A stretch of DNA of 64,000 nucleotides from Mesobacillus jeotgali (GCF_002874535.1 NZ_CP025025.1:2341526-2405525), one strand, 5' to 3'. Counted from the stretch's first letter, positions 34,697-43,894 are shown. A program made the numbers and translations. Notes: a model not told the origin generated them from the sequence alone.

Positions 34697-36364
34697 ATGG
34701 TAATGTTAGATAGAAATCATGATCCTAAAAAAAATGCTGAGCTGATTTCACAGTTATCAGGAAAAAATATAAATATAAATGAACTGGTTAAAGAGACAAA
34801 CGAATTATTCAAAGAAGCAAGTGAGGATTTCAGACCATTAAACACGATAAACAATAAAGGTATATCTTCTTTATTCACTAATTTCGGTGCAAGCCTAAGG
34901 AGAATGATTCAGACTAAATCCGCATTCGATAATGCCCGAAACTATGAGACTGTGGTCGATATTAACGGCAATGTCTTTCCCGAGTGGATGGATAAATTAA
35001 ATGAGGAATATAAACATTTACTGAAGGAAATTAATCATGAGGTTCATATTGAGGATTTTGGAGCAATCGGTGATGGTAAAACTGATTGCACGGAGGCTTT
35101 TAGAATGGCTCTAGGAAAAGGCCGTGTTAAAGTATATATTCCTGAAGGTATTTATGTGGTAAAAGAGATAAAGCTTCCTTCCTTTACCTATTTGGTTGGT
35201 GCCGGAAAAAAGAAAACGGTCATTAAACTTCACGACTCAGCCCCCAAAGGCAGGAGACTTATAACGAATAAGAACCATCGCACTGGAAATCGGAATGTAA
35301 AAGTAATAGGTATGACGCTGGATTGGAATGTTGAACGTTTGGGAAGCGTTGAAAAGACCAGTACCTGGGGAAATCATTCCAGCTGCCTGCTATATGCCAA
35401 TGTAAAATATGGCTGGGTGAAGGATGTCGAAGGTGTTAATCCAGGGCTTCACTGCTTCGATATTTCATCTCCTCTATACAATTATTATGGCGATGGCTAT
35501 CGGGCCCGTGGCGGAAGTGAATTTATCTGGATAGATAACGTTAATGGCTATGGTTTCGGCGACGATGGCATTACAACTCACCATAGCGATAATATTTTTA
35601 TTTCTAATTGCCATATGAGCGACCCAAGCGGGAAAACCCATAAAAAAGGTTTTTCAAATTCGAATGGAATCGAAATAGATGATGGATCGCGAAATGTATG
35701 GCTATTAAACAATTCTACCGCAAGATGCTTTGGCGGAGTAGAAATCAAAGCTCATCATACTTCTTCTGCGGCACATAATGTTGTCATCATAGGACATCTA
35801 TCTGTAAATGACAATCGTTCTTATAATTTCAGGCATATTGGCCATCACAAGGAAAATGATCCTGAGTCTAAAACAGCCATTAACATTCGAGCTGCAAATA
35901 TTATCTCGTACAAGCCGGTTCATAATGAGTTGTATGCAAATTCCTCACCAAGGGCGATGGTAGTATCAGCATATAAAAATGTAGCTGTGAATCATTTTAT
36001 GGCTATTGGAGATCCTTCCTATGACTATGGTGGTGAACCAGCGATCGCTATACAGTATCGTTCCAGGAATATTATTTTGAAGAACTTGGAATTGAGCGGG
36101 TTTACAAATGCAGGGTCCGATATAAAGATTTTTGGCGGCAGCAATCGCGCTGATAATGTTAAAATCCGAAATGTAATTTCAAAACATTCAGCACCTAAAG
36201 CAATTCAAATAGGTAAAGGAGTCGCTATCGCATCAGTTGAAAAGGTATATGCAGAAGCTGTAAATGGACAGTCTGTGATCGAACTGGCAGAAAATAAAGC
36301 CGTGTTGATGGAAGTTAACTCAAAAGGATTCAAGCAGGTGGTTCTGGGTCAACAGCAAATATAA
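34697..36364 (+). CDS. Right-handed beta-helix protein (pectate lyase/GH28-like)
   Basis: 555 residues. The N-terminal ~110 residues are helical and have no signal peptide. EDFGAIGDGKTDCTEAFRMAL (~117-137) is the classic start of the pectate-lyase_3/GH28-like domain, followed by VYIPEGIYVV and a long series of short turns with stacked repeats (NVWLLNNSTARCFGGVEIKA, NIFISNCHM) typical of a parallel beta-helix. The closest types are secreted polysaccharide-degrading enzymes and phage tail-spike-like proteins in bacilli. Lack of a secretion signal is odd for a polysaccharide lyase. AGAGGTGGG precedes the ATG. A MITE-like element starts three bases after the stop codon. Confidence 0.8.
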   Translation: MVMLDRNHDPKKNAELISQLSGKNININELVKETNELFKEASEDFRPLNTINNKGISSLFTNFGASLRRMIQTKSAFDNARNYETVVDINGNVFPEWMDKLNEEYKHLLKEINHEVHIEDFGAIGDGKTDCTEAFRMALGKGRVKVYIPEGIYVVKEIKLPSFTYLVGAGKKKTVIKLHDSAPKGRRLITNKNHRTGNRNVKVIGMTLDWNVERLGSVEKTSTWGNHSSCLLYANVKYGWVKDVEGVNPGLHCFDISSPLYNYYGDGYRARGGSEFIWIDNVNGYGFGDDGITTHHSDNIFISNCHMSDPSGKTHKKGFSNSNGIEIDDGSRNVWLLNNSTARCFGGVEIKAHHTSSAAHNVVIIGHLSVNDNRSYNFRHIGHHKENDPESKTAINIRAANIISYKPVHNELYANSSPRAMVVSAYKNVAVNHFMAIGDPSYDYGGEPAIAIQYRSRNIILKNLELSGFTNAGSDIKIFGGSNRADNVKIRNVISKHSAPKAIQIGKGVAIASVEKVYAEAVNGQSVIELAENKAVLMEVNSKGFKQVVLGQQQI

Positions 36365-36366
36365 CA

Positions 36367-36550
36367 AGGCTCTTTTCTCAAACTTTGTTGCTATTTGACT
36401 TAAAGATAGGATTTAATGACCTATTTTTCTTCGTAAAGTTGACTCTTTTGTGAGAAAAGAGCATGGGACATAATACCGACCTCCAAAATGGCCGTATATG
36501 ACGTTAAAATCGGCTTTAGGATTTTAACAACGATCTTTACGAAACAGCCC
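36367..36550 (-). mobile_element. MITE-like element, copy 2 (184 bp)
   Basis: Inverted copy of 15187-15368. Contains an internal inverted repeat GCTCTTTTCTCA (36369-36380) and TGAGAAAAGAGC (36451-36462). The element lies immediately after the beta-helix gene and before the HAD gene terminator. A 68-codon frame through it (36421-36627) is not considered a gene. Confidence 0.8.
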
Positions 36551-36560
36551 ATTACAAAAA

Positions 36561-36582
36561 GGAAGCAGTGCAAGCTGCTTCC
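36561..36582 (-). terminator. Terminator of the HAD phosphatase gene
   Basis: GGAAGCAG-loop-CTGCTTCC with a T run on the minus strand. Confidence 0.8.
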
Positions 36583-36586
36583 TTCG

Positions 36587-37333
36587 TTATGAGAGGACCC
36601 ATTTTTGGATTGCCTGGGCAACTCCACTCTCTCTATTAGTACCTGTAATATCGTCAGCAGCTTCCTTTACAGTTTCCTGGGCATTGCCCATTGCTACTCC
36701 AAGACCTGCCTCGGTGATCATAGCAATGTCGTTAAGGCTGTCTCCCACTGCCATGACATTTTCCATAGAAATCTCCAATAAATCACAAACCTTTTGCAAT
36801 CCTCTGGCCTTATTGATACCCAGTGCATTGACTTCAATATTCTTTAGGCTTGAGTTGCTAATTTCGAATAATCCCTTTTCTTTTAACTCTTTGAGAACAC
36901 TTTCTCTTATTTCGTCTGCTTCAATGTGGAAGCCAAATTTAATCCATTCTTGGGAAAATAAGTCCTCTGGCATATCATTGCGCCAGACGTTTTCACTGCT
37001 TGTTGCCCAAAAACCTGTCTGGTGCTTTTGTGATAGTTCATACATCCATTGGACGTGCTCGGTATCTACAATGCTTCTTTGCACCAATTCCCCATTCGGT
37101 CCCCAGATTTCTCCACCGTTGATCGTTACTAGATAAGACGACAGCTCCAGCGAGATTACATAATCCCTTGCTGTTTTGAGACTGCGTCCGGTACTTAAAA
37201 CAACACGTACCCCTCTTTTTTCGGCTTCTTTGATTGCCAGTCTATTTTCCTCAGATACCTCGTGTCGCTCATCCAGAAGCGTTCCATCCATATCCAATGC
37301 AATTAGTTTGATATCCGGCTTTTTATTAATCAA
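36587..37333 (-). CDS. Cof-type HAD-IIB phosphatase
   Basis: 248 residues. HAD motif I is LIALDMDGTLLD (D14, D16), motif II is VLSTGRS, and motif IV is MAVGDSLNDIAMI. The C2B cap lies between motif II and motif IV, as in YcsE/YidA-type sugar phosphatases (Cof family), which are broad phosphatases of phosphosugars and flavin or cofactor phosphates. Cytoplasmic. It starts 23 bases downstream of the RsbR-type gene on the same strand and may share its transcript. Confidence 0.9.
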   Translation of the reverse strand: MINKKPDIKLIALDMDGTLLDERHEVSEENRLAIKEAEKRGVRVVLSTGRSLKTARDYVISLELSSYLVTINGGEIWGPNGELVQRSIVDTEHVQWMYELSQKHQTGFWATSSENVWRNDMPEDLFSQEWIKFGFHIEADEIRESVLKELKEKGLFEISNSSLKNIEVNALGINKARGLQKVCDLLEISMENVMAVGDSLNDIAMITEAGLGVAMGNAQETVKEAADDITGTNRESGVAQAIQKWVLS

Positions 37334-37355
37334 CTTTATCCTCCTAATAATTGCT

Positions 37356-38189
37356 TTACATTTCTATATTGATGCTATCAATGGCCTGTTTTACGGTTGC
37401 AAAGGTTTTGATATTTGAAAAGTCCACTCCACCCTCAACTGCAGCCTGGGCGAGCTCTGGCCTCATTCCAGTAGCAATTGAATCCACTCCTAACAGCCGC
37501 AATACATTGTGAATATCAAAAATGTGTTTGGCAATCGTTGCATCTATTGTGACGATTCCTGAAAAATCAATGATTAAAGACTGTACTTTCTGCTCTGCTA
37601 CCAACGGAATTGCCCTTTCCATTATCAACCTTGCCCGGTCATGGTCCATTTTCCCTACTAAAGGCAACACTGACACGTTTTCCTGTACCGGGACGACTGG
37701 AGTTGATAATATATCCACTTCATCCTGGACTTCCTTCATCAGTTTCGACGTTTGCCTCTCAAAAGCAAATACGGTTTCATTAATGCTTATATCAAGCATA
37801 TTGTTCACTCTTTTATTGATCCAAATTAAATCTTCCGTGTTAACATCATGCTTTAAACTAATTTCTGCCATTTTATCAATGAAAACAATTCTTGTAGGCG
37901 GATACCTGAATAGGATATCAGAAATCCTGCCGCCTTTAGCTGCTTCGCGTTCTCCATTTTGCTGGCTCCATTCTAGAAGTCCCTGAGAAGTTGTTTCATC
38001 TTTATTCTTAATAGAGTCACCCAGGAATTTAAGATACTCAGTATAAACAATAATTGCCTGGTCAATTTCCTGCTTCGGTATCTCGACACCTATTAATTCA
38101 AGTATGGAACCTACCATTTCCTTTGCGAGTGTTTCGGAGTTTTGTTGTAATTCATTTGCTACTTCTGAAGTTGGATTCACAAAGGTCAC
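37356..38189 (-). CDS. RsbR-type stressosome protein (STAS domain)
   Basis: 277 residues. The N-terminal ~140 residues are helical and form the variable sensor (SKLMKEVQDEVDILSTPVVPV ends the linker); the C-terminal ~120 are a STAS domain (LIIDFSGIVTIDATIAKHIFDIHNVLRLLGVDSIATGMRPELAQAAVEGG). This matches the RsbR paralogues that build the stressosome with RsbS and RsbT and feed the sigma-B cascade. The T-I-D-A-T region corresponds to where RsbT phosphorylates RsbR. No rsbS, rsbT, rsbU or sigB nearby, so this is an orphan paralogue, most like the RsbRD (YqhA) group; that placement is tentative. Confidence 0.85.
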   Translation of the reverse strand: MTFVNPTSEVANELQQNSETLAKEMVGSILELIGVEIPKQEIDQAIIVYTEYLKFLGDSIKNKDETTSQGLLEWSQQNGEREAAKGGRISDILFRYPPTRIVFIDKMAEISLKHDVNTEDLIWINKRVNNMLDISINETVFAFERQTSKLMKEVQDEVDILSTPVVPVQENVSVLPLVGKMDHDRARLIMERAIPLVAEQKVQSLIIDFSGIVTIDATIAKHIFDIHNVLRLLGVDSIATGMRPELAQAAVEGGVDFSNIKTFATVKQAIDSINIEM

Positions 38190-38484
38190 TTCCCTTTTTC
38201 TTTTTACTTATTTTCTTTTAACAAATCACCAAAAGTACTTGAGTATTGTTTCAGTGTTGTTCGTAAAAATACTTAAATTTATTTTCAAAGTTTTTGAAAG
38301 GATTAGGCCGAAAACAATCGATTAATACGAAAAAAGCCTTTACTTATTTAATAATAGGATACACCTTTATTGATAATTAATCTTCTTAAAACCCATAATT
38401 ACTTGCAAATAATCAACTTTTCCTAGGTAAATAATACTCCTGCTATTTAATAATTCAAGCCAGGGAGAAAGACTATCCATAAAA

Positions 38485-39201
38485 TCAATATTCCTTGGAT
38501 ATTTTCGTCAACTCGAAGAATTGCCTTTCTGGTTTCATCCATTTTGTCCCTTTTTCAGAAACGAAATAAATCCCTTTTTCCAAGTCATAGTATACATCAA
38601 TGGTTATGCTGCCAAAATCGATAACACTTTTTCCGTTATAATAAACTTGTTGCGGCCCCGCGCCGATAGCTCCATTAATTAAGTTGACTATCTGATCAAT
38701 TGTTTGCCTGTCGGTCATCCTGAAGCAATCATCGCTTCGATCAGGCTGTTCGTTGATACAGATTTCCGAAACTTCTGTATCGATCCAAGGGGCAGCATTC
38801 AATCTCTCGTTTTTGTCAAAAACAACTTCTGTTTTATTCGAATTCTTAAAATATGCCGCGCTTAGTGATAAAACCCAGGGTGTATTATCTTTTTCCCAAT
38901 AAGAAATAAAACCTGCACCATCCTTATTAGTATCAGATGAAGCTTGCGACATCCTCAAACTCCATCCGTTTTTTGGAAGCTCCTTTTTATAAAAATGAAG
39001 GATTTCTTCCCAATGATCCCCCTCTGTAATATAAACCGGACTTGCGGGTTCCAAACCTTTATAAAGAGGAATATCGGTTGTGCGCTCTGGTATAATGGGA
39101 AGTCCGTGATATTTTTCTTCCTGTGTCTTTTGCAAATAAAAAAATCCGCCAGCCAAAAGCAAAATGATAATAATCAGTAAAGCCAATTTCCAAAATTTCA
39201 A
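38485..39201 (-). CDS. Membrane-anchored hypothetical protein
   Basis: 238 residues from a TTG at 39201 with GAGGG six bases upstream; the open frame extends to 39273 but has no site there. One N-terminal membrane segment (LKFWKLALLIIIILLLAGGFFYL), then an extracytoplasmic domain: IPLYKGLEPASPVYITEGDHWEEILHFYKKELPKNGWSL, a pattern seen in small secreted Bacillus proteins with a conserved K-K-x-L-P-x-x-G-W motif. The C-terminus (DRQTIDQIVNLINGAIGAGPQQVYYNG) is mixed alpha/beta. Two cysteines (EICIN, DDCFR) are about 11 residues apart and may pair outside the cell. Function unknown. Confidence 0.65.
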   Translation of the reverse strand: MKFWKLALLIIIILLLAGGFFYLQKTQEEKYHGLPIIPERTTDIPLYKGLEPASPVYITEGDHWEEILHFYKKELPKNGWSLRMSQASSDTNKDGAGFISYWEKDNTPWVLSLSAAYFKNSNKTEVVFDKNERLNAAPWIDTEVSEICINEQPDRSDDCFRMTDRQTIDQIVNLINGAIGAGPQQVYYNGKSVIDFGSITIDVYYDLEKGIYFVSEKGTKWMKPERQFFELTKISKEY

Positions 39202-39391
39202 GTGTATCCCTCGCCTTTTCACATAAGCTTTTTTCGGTGTACTGTTGCTGGTCGTATTCGCATACAAAAACAAATTTTAATTAATGAGCCCTACTTTATA
39301 ATAATGTAAAAAATGGTAGAATTGAATACTCATCGATCGCTTTATATTATTAAAAAGAGTATATTTAAAAAAAATTAGCGGAGGTTTATTT

Positions 39392-39598
39392 ATGTCCAAT
39401 AGAAAAGATGGAAGAAACCGAAATGAGATCAAATCCGGCCTGAAGGTAAATATTGTCCTTAAAACTGACCAGAAAACAGGAAAACTTACTCAAGGCATCG
39501 TAAAAGATCTCCTTACCAATTCCAGCACGCACCCCCACGGCATAAAAGTAAGGCTTGAGGACGGACAGGTTGGCCGTGTAAAGGAGATTTTGGAGTAG
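39392..39598 (+). CDS. ywbE: YwbE family protein
   Basis: 68 residues with AGCGGAGG before the ATG. The sequence (IKSGLKVNIVLKTDQKTGKLTQGIVKDLLTNSSTHPHGIKVRLEDGQVGRVKEI) matches the YwbE/DUF2196 family almost end to end. It is a small basic protein predicted to fold as an SH3/KOW-like barrel; its function is unknown. Single gene. Confidence 0.9.
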   Translation: MSNRKDGRNRNEIKSGLKVNIVLKTDQKTGKLTQGIVKDLLTNSSTHPHGIKVRLEDGQVGRVKEILE

Positions 39599-39681
39599 AT
39601 AGAGGTTTATCAAATGGATCTTTCTATATGCTGTTTGAATGCCGGATGAAGTACACAGAAAGTTTCTTTAGACTTTAAAAA

Positions 39682-39709
39682 AAGCATTAAAGGGGTACCT
39701 TTAATGCTT
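39682..39709 (-). terminator. Terminator of the antiporter gene
   Basis: AAGCATTAAAGG-GGTA-CCTTTAATGCTT with a T run on the minus strand; overlaps the stop codon. Confidence 0.8.
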
Positions 39710-40853
39710 AACTGCTCTTTTCTTGCACTTTTTCAACGATCAGCTTATTCAGCCTCGGTGCCAGCTGGAACATGATTGTTCCTATTATGGCAATTACCAA
39801 GATATAAATGCTGGCAAAAATTTTTAACTCTCCGGTTGCCAGCGCAGCTATAATTACGGAGAATTCTCCTCTTTGTGTGAGAGATAGGCCTGCCTTCAAG
39901 GAATCACTTCTTGAAAGGCCGTACCATTGTCCTCCAATATATCCTACAATCAATTTATGAATCAATGACCACAATACAAGAACAATCAATAGTCCTAAAT
40001 ACGGAATGTCACTTGTCATTTCAATATGAAGACCAAAGTTCAAGAAGAAAAATGGAAGGAAGATATTCCTTACTGGCAATGCCGCCTTTTCAACCTTTTC
40101 CTTAATTGAAAGCTCTGAAAGCATCATTCCTGCAAGAAAGGCCCCGATCACCTCTGACAAGCCGAGCAGCATTGCGATACCTCCGTAAGTTAGCGCAATC
40201 CCCGTAATCATCACAATAAAGATATCATCTTGGTCAATCTCTTTTAAAATTGATTCGGCCTTTTTAAAGACCACCCTTGCGAAGAACACCGCAATTCCTG
40301 CGAGAAGAACAATTTTCAAGAGGATCATCCCAAAATCGGTTACCGTAAATCCTTTTCCAGAAAGGCCAATCAGTACGGTTACAAGAATAGGCGCAATTAG
40401 ATCCTCGAAAACCAGGATAAGGAGCATGAATTCTGATTCTTTGTTTTCATCTCTTTTTTTATCTACAAGCAGTTTTGCTGTGATAGAGGAGCTTGTGGCG
40501 TAGACAATACCACCGACAATTAATGATGACACCCAATCCAGTCCGAACAGCAGGCTAATCCCTGCAGTCACAACAATTCCGAGAAAAGCATCCAGCAAAC
40601 CGCCTCTCCATACCTTGGCACTATTAGTAATAAGCCTGTTGACAGGAAACTTCATGCCTAATATGAAAAATAACAAAACTAAACCAATCTCTCCGGCAAC
40701 TTCAATTACCTTAGATTCCTTAATAACCAAGGATAAAATGAGACCAAGCAAAATATATAATAATATATCGGGTATTTTTATTAATTTGATTCCGATCATA
40801 CCAATAAAGAAAAGCACTAATAGAAACAGTCCAATGGCTAGAGTCAAATTCAA
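39708..40853 (-). CDS. Cation:proton antiporter (CPA2 type)
   Basis: 381 residues from the TTG at 40853 (AAAGGTG ten bases upstream); the open frame starts at 40874 with a Cys-rich stretch and no ribosome binding site. About twelve hydrophobic segments span the protein. LLYILLGLILSLVI...GEIGLVLLFFILGMKF matches the NhaP/KefB-like CPA2 core, and ATSSSITAKLLVDKKR with the later LGLSEVIGAFLAGMMLSE are its second conserved region. No TrkA-N or TrkA-C domain is present, so ion choice (Na+ or K+) and regulation are open. Confidence 0.85.
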   Translation of the reverse strand: MNLTLAIGLFLLVLFFIGMIGIKLIKIPDILLYILLGLILSLVIKESKVIEVAGEIGLVLLFFILGMKFPVNRLITNSAKVWRGGLLDAFLGIVVTAGISLLFGLDWVSSLIVGGIVYATSSSITAKLLVDKKRDENKESEFMLLILVFEDLIAPILVTVLIGLSGKGFTVTDFGMILLKIVLLAGIAVFFARVVFKKAESILKEIDQDDIFIVMITGIALTYGGIAMLLGLSEVIGAFLAGMMLSELSIKEKVEKAALPVRNIFLPFFFLNFGLHIEMTSDIPYLGLLIVLVLWSLIHKLIVGYIGGQWYGLSRSDSLKAGLSLTQRGEFSVIIAALATGELKIFASIYILVIAIIGTIMFQLAPRLNKLIVEKVQEKSS

Positions 40854-41030
40854 TCTGCAACAACACCTTTTCAATTTTTAAATGCTATAACCTTCCTTTT
40901 TACTACCCTTTTATCTTAAAATCGACACTGGAAAATAAAATAAACAAAGGTCTTTTATTTAGTTTGGTTTAACAATTATGATAAAATTAGTTAGGTGAAA
41001 TTATTGGAAAATTCTTATAAGGGGGAAGAA

Positions 41031-41924
41031 ATGAACAGCATTTCAGAACAAGCCCTTGTACAACAGCAGCATAAGGGCATCACAAAAACCAAACTTGCAA
41101 AAAGAATTTTTTTCATCATATTTGGTGCTGTCTTGATGGGGGTTGGAATTGAGGAATTCCTAGTGCCGAACAAAATTCTTGATGGCGGTATTGTTGGTAT
41201 CTCAATCATCCTCTCACATTTAACAGGCTTGCGCCTCGGCCTCTTTATATTTGTCTTGAACATTCCTTTCTTTTTCATTGGTTATAAACAAATTGGAAAA
41301 ACTTTTGCATTATCCACCCTATTGGGAATCACGGTCTTATCTTTAACGACTAGCTTCCTTCATGATTGGCCTGTATTTACAGAAGATTTACTCCTGGCTA
41401 CTGTATTCGGAGGAATTGTTCTCGGTGCTGGTGTAGGAATCGTCATTCGGTACGGAGGTTCGTTGGACGGTACTGAAATACTGGCGATTCTGGCTAATAG
41501 AAGACTGCCCTTTTCTGTAGGTGAAGTGATCATGTTTTTTAACATTTTCATCTTTGGGACAGCAGGCTTTGTGTTTGGTTGGGACCGGGCTATGTATTCC
41601 ATCCTTGCCTATTTCATCGCCTTTAAAACGATTGATATAGTCATCGCAGGACTCGATGAATCGAAAGCTGCCTGGATCATAAGTGACCATCACAAGGAAA
41701 TCGGTGATTCCATCCTGGCTCGTCTTGGCCGTGGTGTCACATATTTAACCGGCGAGGGCGCATATACCGGAGATGACAAAAAGGTCATTTTTTGCGTCAT
41801 CACCCGTCTTGAGGAAGCCAAATTGAAATCCATTGTCGAGGAATTGGATGAGTCAGCATTCCTTGCTGTCGGAAATATTGCGGAAGTGCGTGGCGGCAGA
41901 TTCAAAAAGCGGAATATCCACTAG
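41031..41924 (+). CDS. YitT family membrane protein (first)
   Basis: 297 residues from the ATG at 41031, with AAGGGGGAAG in front; an earlier in-frame start at 40995 lacks a ribosome binding site. Five or six membrane segments (DUF161) in the first ~190 residues, including GVGIEEFLVPNKILDGGIVGISIILSHL and VIRYGGSLDGTEILA, then a soluble DUF2179 domain (HKEIGDSILARLGRGVTYLTGEGAYTGDDKKVIFCVITRLEEAKLK). Members are uncharacterised but widespread in bacilli. A paralogue lies 1.2 kb downstream. Confidence 0.9.
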   Translation: MNSISEQALVQQQHKGITKTKLAKRIFFIIFGAVLMGVGIEEFLVPNKILDGGIVGISIILSHLTGLRLGLFIFVLNIPFFFIGYKQIGKTFALSTLLGITVLSLTTSFLHDWPVFTEDLLLATVFGGIVLGAGVGIVIRYGGSLDGTEILAILANRRLPFSVGEVIMFFNIFIFGTAGFVFGWDRAMYSILAYFIAFKTIDIVIAGLDESKAAWIISDHHKEIGDSILARLGRGVTYLTGEGAYTGDDKKVIFCVITRLEEAKLKSIVEELDESAFLAVGNIAEVRGGRFKKRNIH

Positions 41925-41940
41925 TATTCAGCGAACACAA

Positions 41941-41965
41941 AAAAGCTCAGAAAATCTGAGCTTTT
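41941..41965 (+). terminator. Terminator of the first YitT gene
   Basis: AAAAGCTCAG-AAAAT-CTGAGCTTTT followed by T's. Confidence 0.85.
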
Positions 41966-42019
41966 TGTTTTGATCCAGATGAATTCCTTCAGTAACTTTA
42001 CAAATGCCGATTTTTCAAT

Positions 42020-42553
42020 TCAGTTAGGCGCCAATAGAGAGTATACATTGGTATCATAAGATACCCCACCTTGTACCATATAACTTCTCAGAATTCCTTC
42101 TTTCTTAAATCCGAGTTTGATGAGCAGTTCATTTGAAGTACTATTATCAGGAAATACAATTGCACCAATTCGTTTTAACTTCATCTCATTCAATCCATAC
42201 TCAACAGCTTTTTCGATTGCTTCTGTTGCTATGCCTTTCCCCCAATAGGTTGGGTTCAGCTCATAGCCTATTTCTGCTCTCCTATGTTTTGATGACACTG
42301 CATGAAAGCCAACAGTCCCAATGAGACCTTTTTGGTTCTTTAATTGAATGCCCCATCGTATCCCTTTATTTTCATAAAAGCCGATTTGGAAAGAATGAAT
42401 AAGACCTCGTGCTTCTTCAATATTTCCGAACAATTCCGAACCATAATGTTTCATAACTTTTGCGTTGGAAAAATTAATAAATAAATCTTCAGCATCATCC
42501 TCAGTAATTTCCCTCAGAGTGAGCCGGTCTGTTTCTAAAATAGGAAATATCAT
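42020..42553 (-). CDS. GNAT acetyltransferase, RimJ/RimL type
   Basis: 177 residues. TDRLTLREITEDDAEDLFINFSN is the N-terminal strand and helix of the RimJ/L subfamily; AEIGYELNPTYWGKGIATEAIEKAVEYGLNEMKLKRIGAIVFPDNSTSNELLIKLGFKKEGILR contains the acetyl-CoA pyrophosphate loop (WGKGIATEA) and the LGFxxEG C-terminal strand. Probably acetylates a protein N-terminus or a small molecule. Single gene. Confidence 0.88.
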   Translation of the reverse strand: MIFPILETDRLTLREITEDDAEDLFINFSNAKVMKHYGSELFGNIEEARGLIHSFQIGFYENKGIRWGIQLKNQKGLIGTVGFHAVSSKHRRAEIGYELNPTYWGKGIATEAIEKAVEYGLNEMKLKRIGAIVFPDNSTSNELLIKLGFKKEGILRSYMVQGGVSYDTNVYSLLAPN

Positions 42554-42606
42554 ATGTCCCCCAAATTATATATATTTCTTTTTTAATTCTATAAACAGAC
42601 AAAAAA

Positions 42607-42631
42607 ACCTTCAAAAAAAGCCGCCCATTTT
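42607..42631 (-). terminator. Weak imperfect hairpin after the DUF1292-type gene
   Basis: AAAGC and GCTTT arms with a partly paired interior (GCC-CATTTT-GGAC), and a T run on the minus strand. Confidence 0.45.
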
Positions 42632-42643
42632 GGACAGCTTTAC

Positions 42644-42901
42644 TCAATCTTCCGCAGGAGCGGCGTCAACAGCAATTTGGTAGGCATCGAGCAATTGTGA
42701 CTTTTCAATGTCGCTCTCCAGGCCAACGAGATATTGGTCGCCACCTTGCTCTTCTACTTTCATTAACACTGTTCCCTCTTCATTCCTGAGCATCGCGTAA
42801 GATTCTCCATTCATTTCAAATAACGCTTCCACCTCGAATTGCCTCTCCCTGCCCCTATCATCTTTAACTGTTACCAGGTCCCTGATTGAACCACCATCCA
42901 A
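42644..42901 (-). CDS. DUF1292-like small protein
   Basis: 85 residues, TTG start with GGAGGTGA at 8 bases. The pattern LVTVKDDRGRERQFEVEALFEMNGESYAMLRNEEGTVLMKVEEQGGDQYLVGLESD is that of the DUF1292 (YrzB-like) family: a small beta barrel with a D-E-x-G-x-E strand and Y-A-x-L motif. Cytoplasmic, acidic, unknown function. Divergent from the second YitT gene; the ~165-base gap presumably holds both promoters. Confidence 0.8.
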   Translation of the reverse strand: MDGGSIRDLVTVKDDRGRERQFEVEALFEMNGESYAMLRNEEGTVLMKVEEQGGDQYLVGLESDIEKSQLLDAYQIAVDAAPAED

Positions 42902-43081
42902 AAATGCTCACCTCCAAAAATCGTTACTTTATCTTTCCCATCCTCAAACTAAATATGATTTTTTAAAAGAATGGCATCTCAAATCAAAATTCTTAATGAA
43001 TTTTAAATAAACTTTTAAATTCATTTCTTCATTTTCATCTATATAATATTTTTTACACACTGTTTTTTGGAGGGGTCGTTT

Positions 43082-43894
43082 TTGAAGTCAGCAGGAATCA
43101 TCATTGGCTCAATCATTGTTTCTTTTGCATTTAACCTTTTCTTGATCCCCCATGGAATCATGAGCAGCGGGATCAGTGGGCTATCCATCATATTATCTAT
43201 GCTCACATCTATCAATACCGGGGTTTACAATTTCCTTTTGAACTTTCCCCTATTAGTTTTAGGGTATTTGAAACTGGGACGCAAATTCATCTTTTATACG
43301 ATACTTTCCGTCCTTACAATTTCTATCACTCTTTATGTAATACCAGTATTTAAACTTGCAGAGGACCCGATTCTTTCCTCTATATTTGGCGGAGCGATTG
43401 TTGGATTGGGTATAGGAATTATATTTCGTTCATCTGGTTCATCCGGAGGCTTCGATATCATAGGGATGCTATTGGCAAGACGAAAAGACTTTCCAATGGG
43501 AACACTATTATTCGCAATGAATTCTGTCGTTATTTTGTTATCAGGCTTTTTGTTCAGCTGGGACGCAGCTTTAAATACGCTTGTTTCCATTTTCGTCCTT
43601 GGCAAAGTGATCGATAAGGTACATACACATCACGTCAAGCTGACGTTGATGATCATCACTAGAAAAGGCGAAGAAGTAAAGCAGCACTTGCTAAAGAATG
43701 TCTATCGTGGTGTAACGGTAATAGACTCTGTTGGCGGATTCTCAAACGAGAAAAGTAATGTCATCATCACCGTCATTTCCCGTTATGAGCTTACAGAAGT
43801 CAAAACACTGATAGAAGAAATAGATCCAGAAGCCTTTGTTAACATAACAGAAACCCTGGAAGTAATGGGACTTTTCCATAGAAAACAGCATTAA
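43082..43894 (+). CDS. YitT family membrane protein (second)
   Basis: 270 residues from the TTG at 43082, which has GGAGGGG six bases upstream; an in-frame TTG at 43067 overlaps the site. The same layout as the paralogue at 41031: IPHGIMSSGISGLSIILSML, FRSSGSSGGFDIIGMLLARR, and C-terminal DUF2179 (RKGEEVKQHLLKNVYRGVTVIDSVGGFSNEKSNVIITVISRYELTEVKTL). The two are clearly related but well diverged. It is followed by the tRNA-Arg promoter. Confidence 0.9.
   Translation: MKSAGIIIGSIIVSFAFNLFLIPHGIMSSGISGLSIILSMLTSINTGVYNFLLNFPLLVLGYLKLGRKFIFYTILSVLTISITLYVIPVFKLAEDPILSSIFGGAIVGLGIGIIFRSSGSSGGFDIIGMLLARRKDFPMGTLLFAMNSVVILLSGFLFSWDAALNTLVSIFVLGKVIDKVHTHHVKLTLMIITRKGEEVKQHLLKNVYRGVTVIDSVGGFSNEKSNVIITVISRYELTEVKTLIEEIDPEAFVNITETLEVMGLFHRKQH

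Noticed and set aside
36421-36627. 68-codon minus-strand frame after the HAD gene
   Set aside because: It runs through a MITE-like element and a terminator hairpin and has no ribosome binding site.
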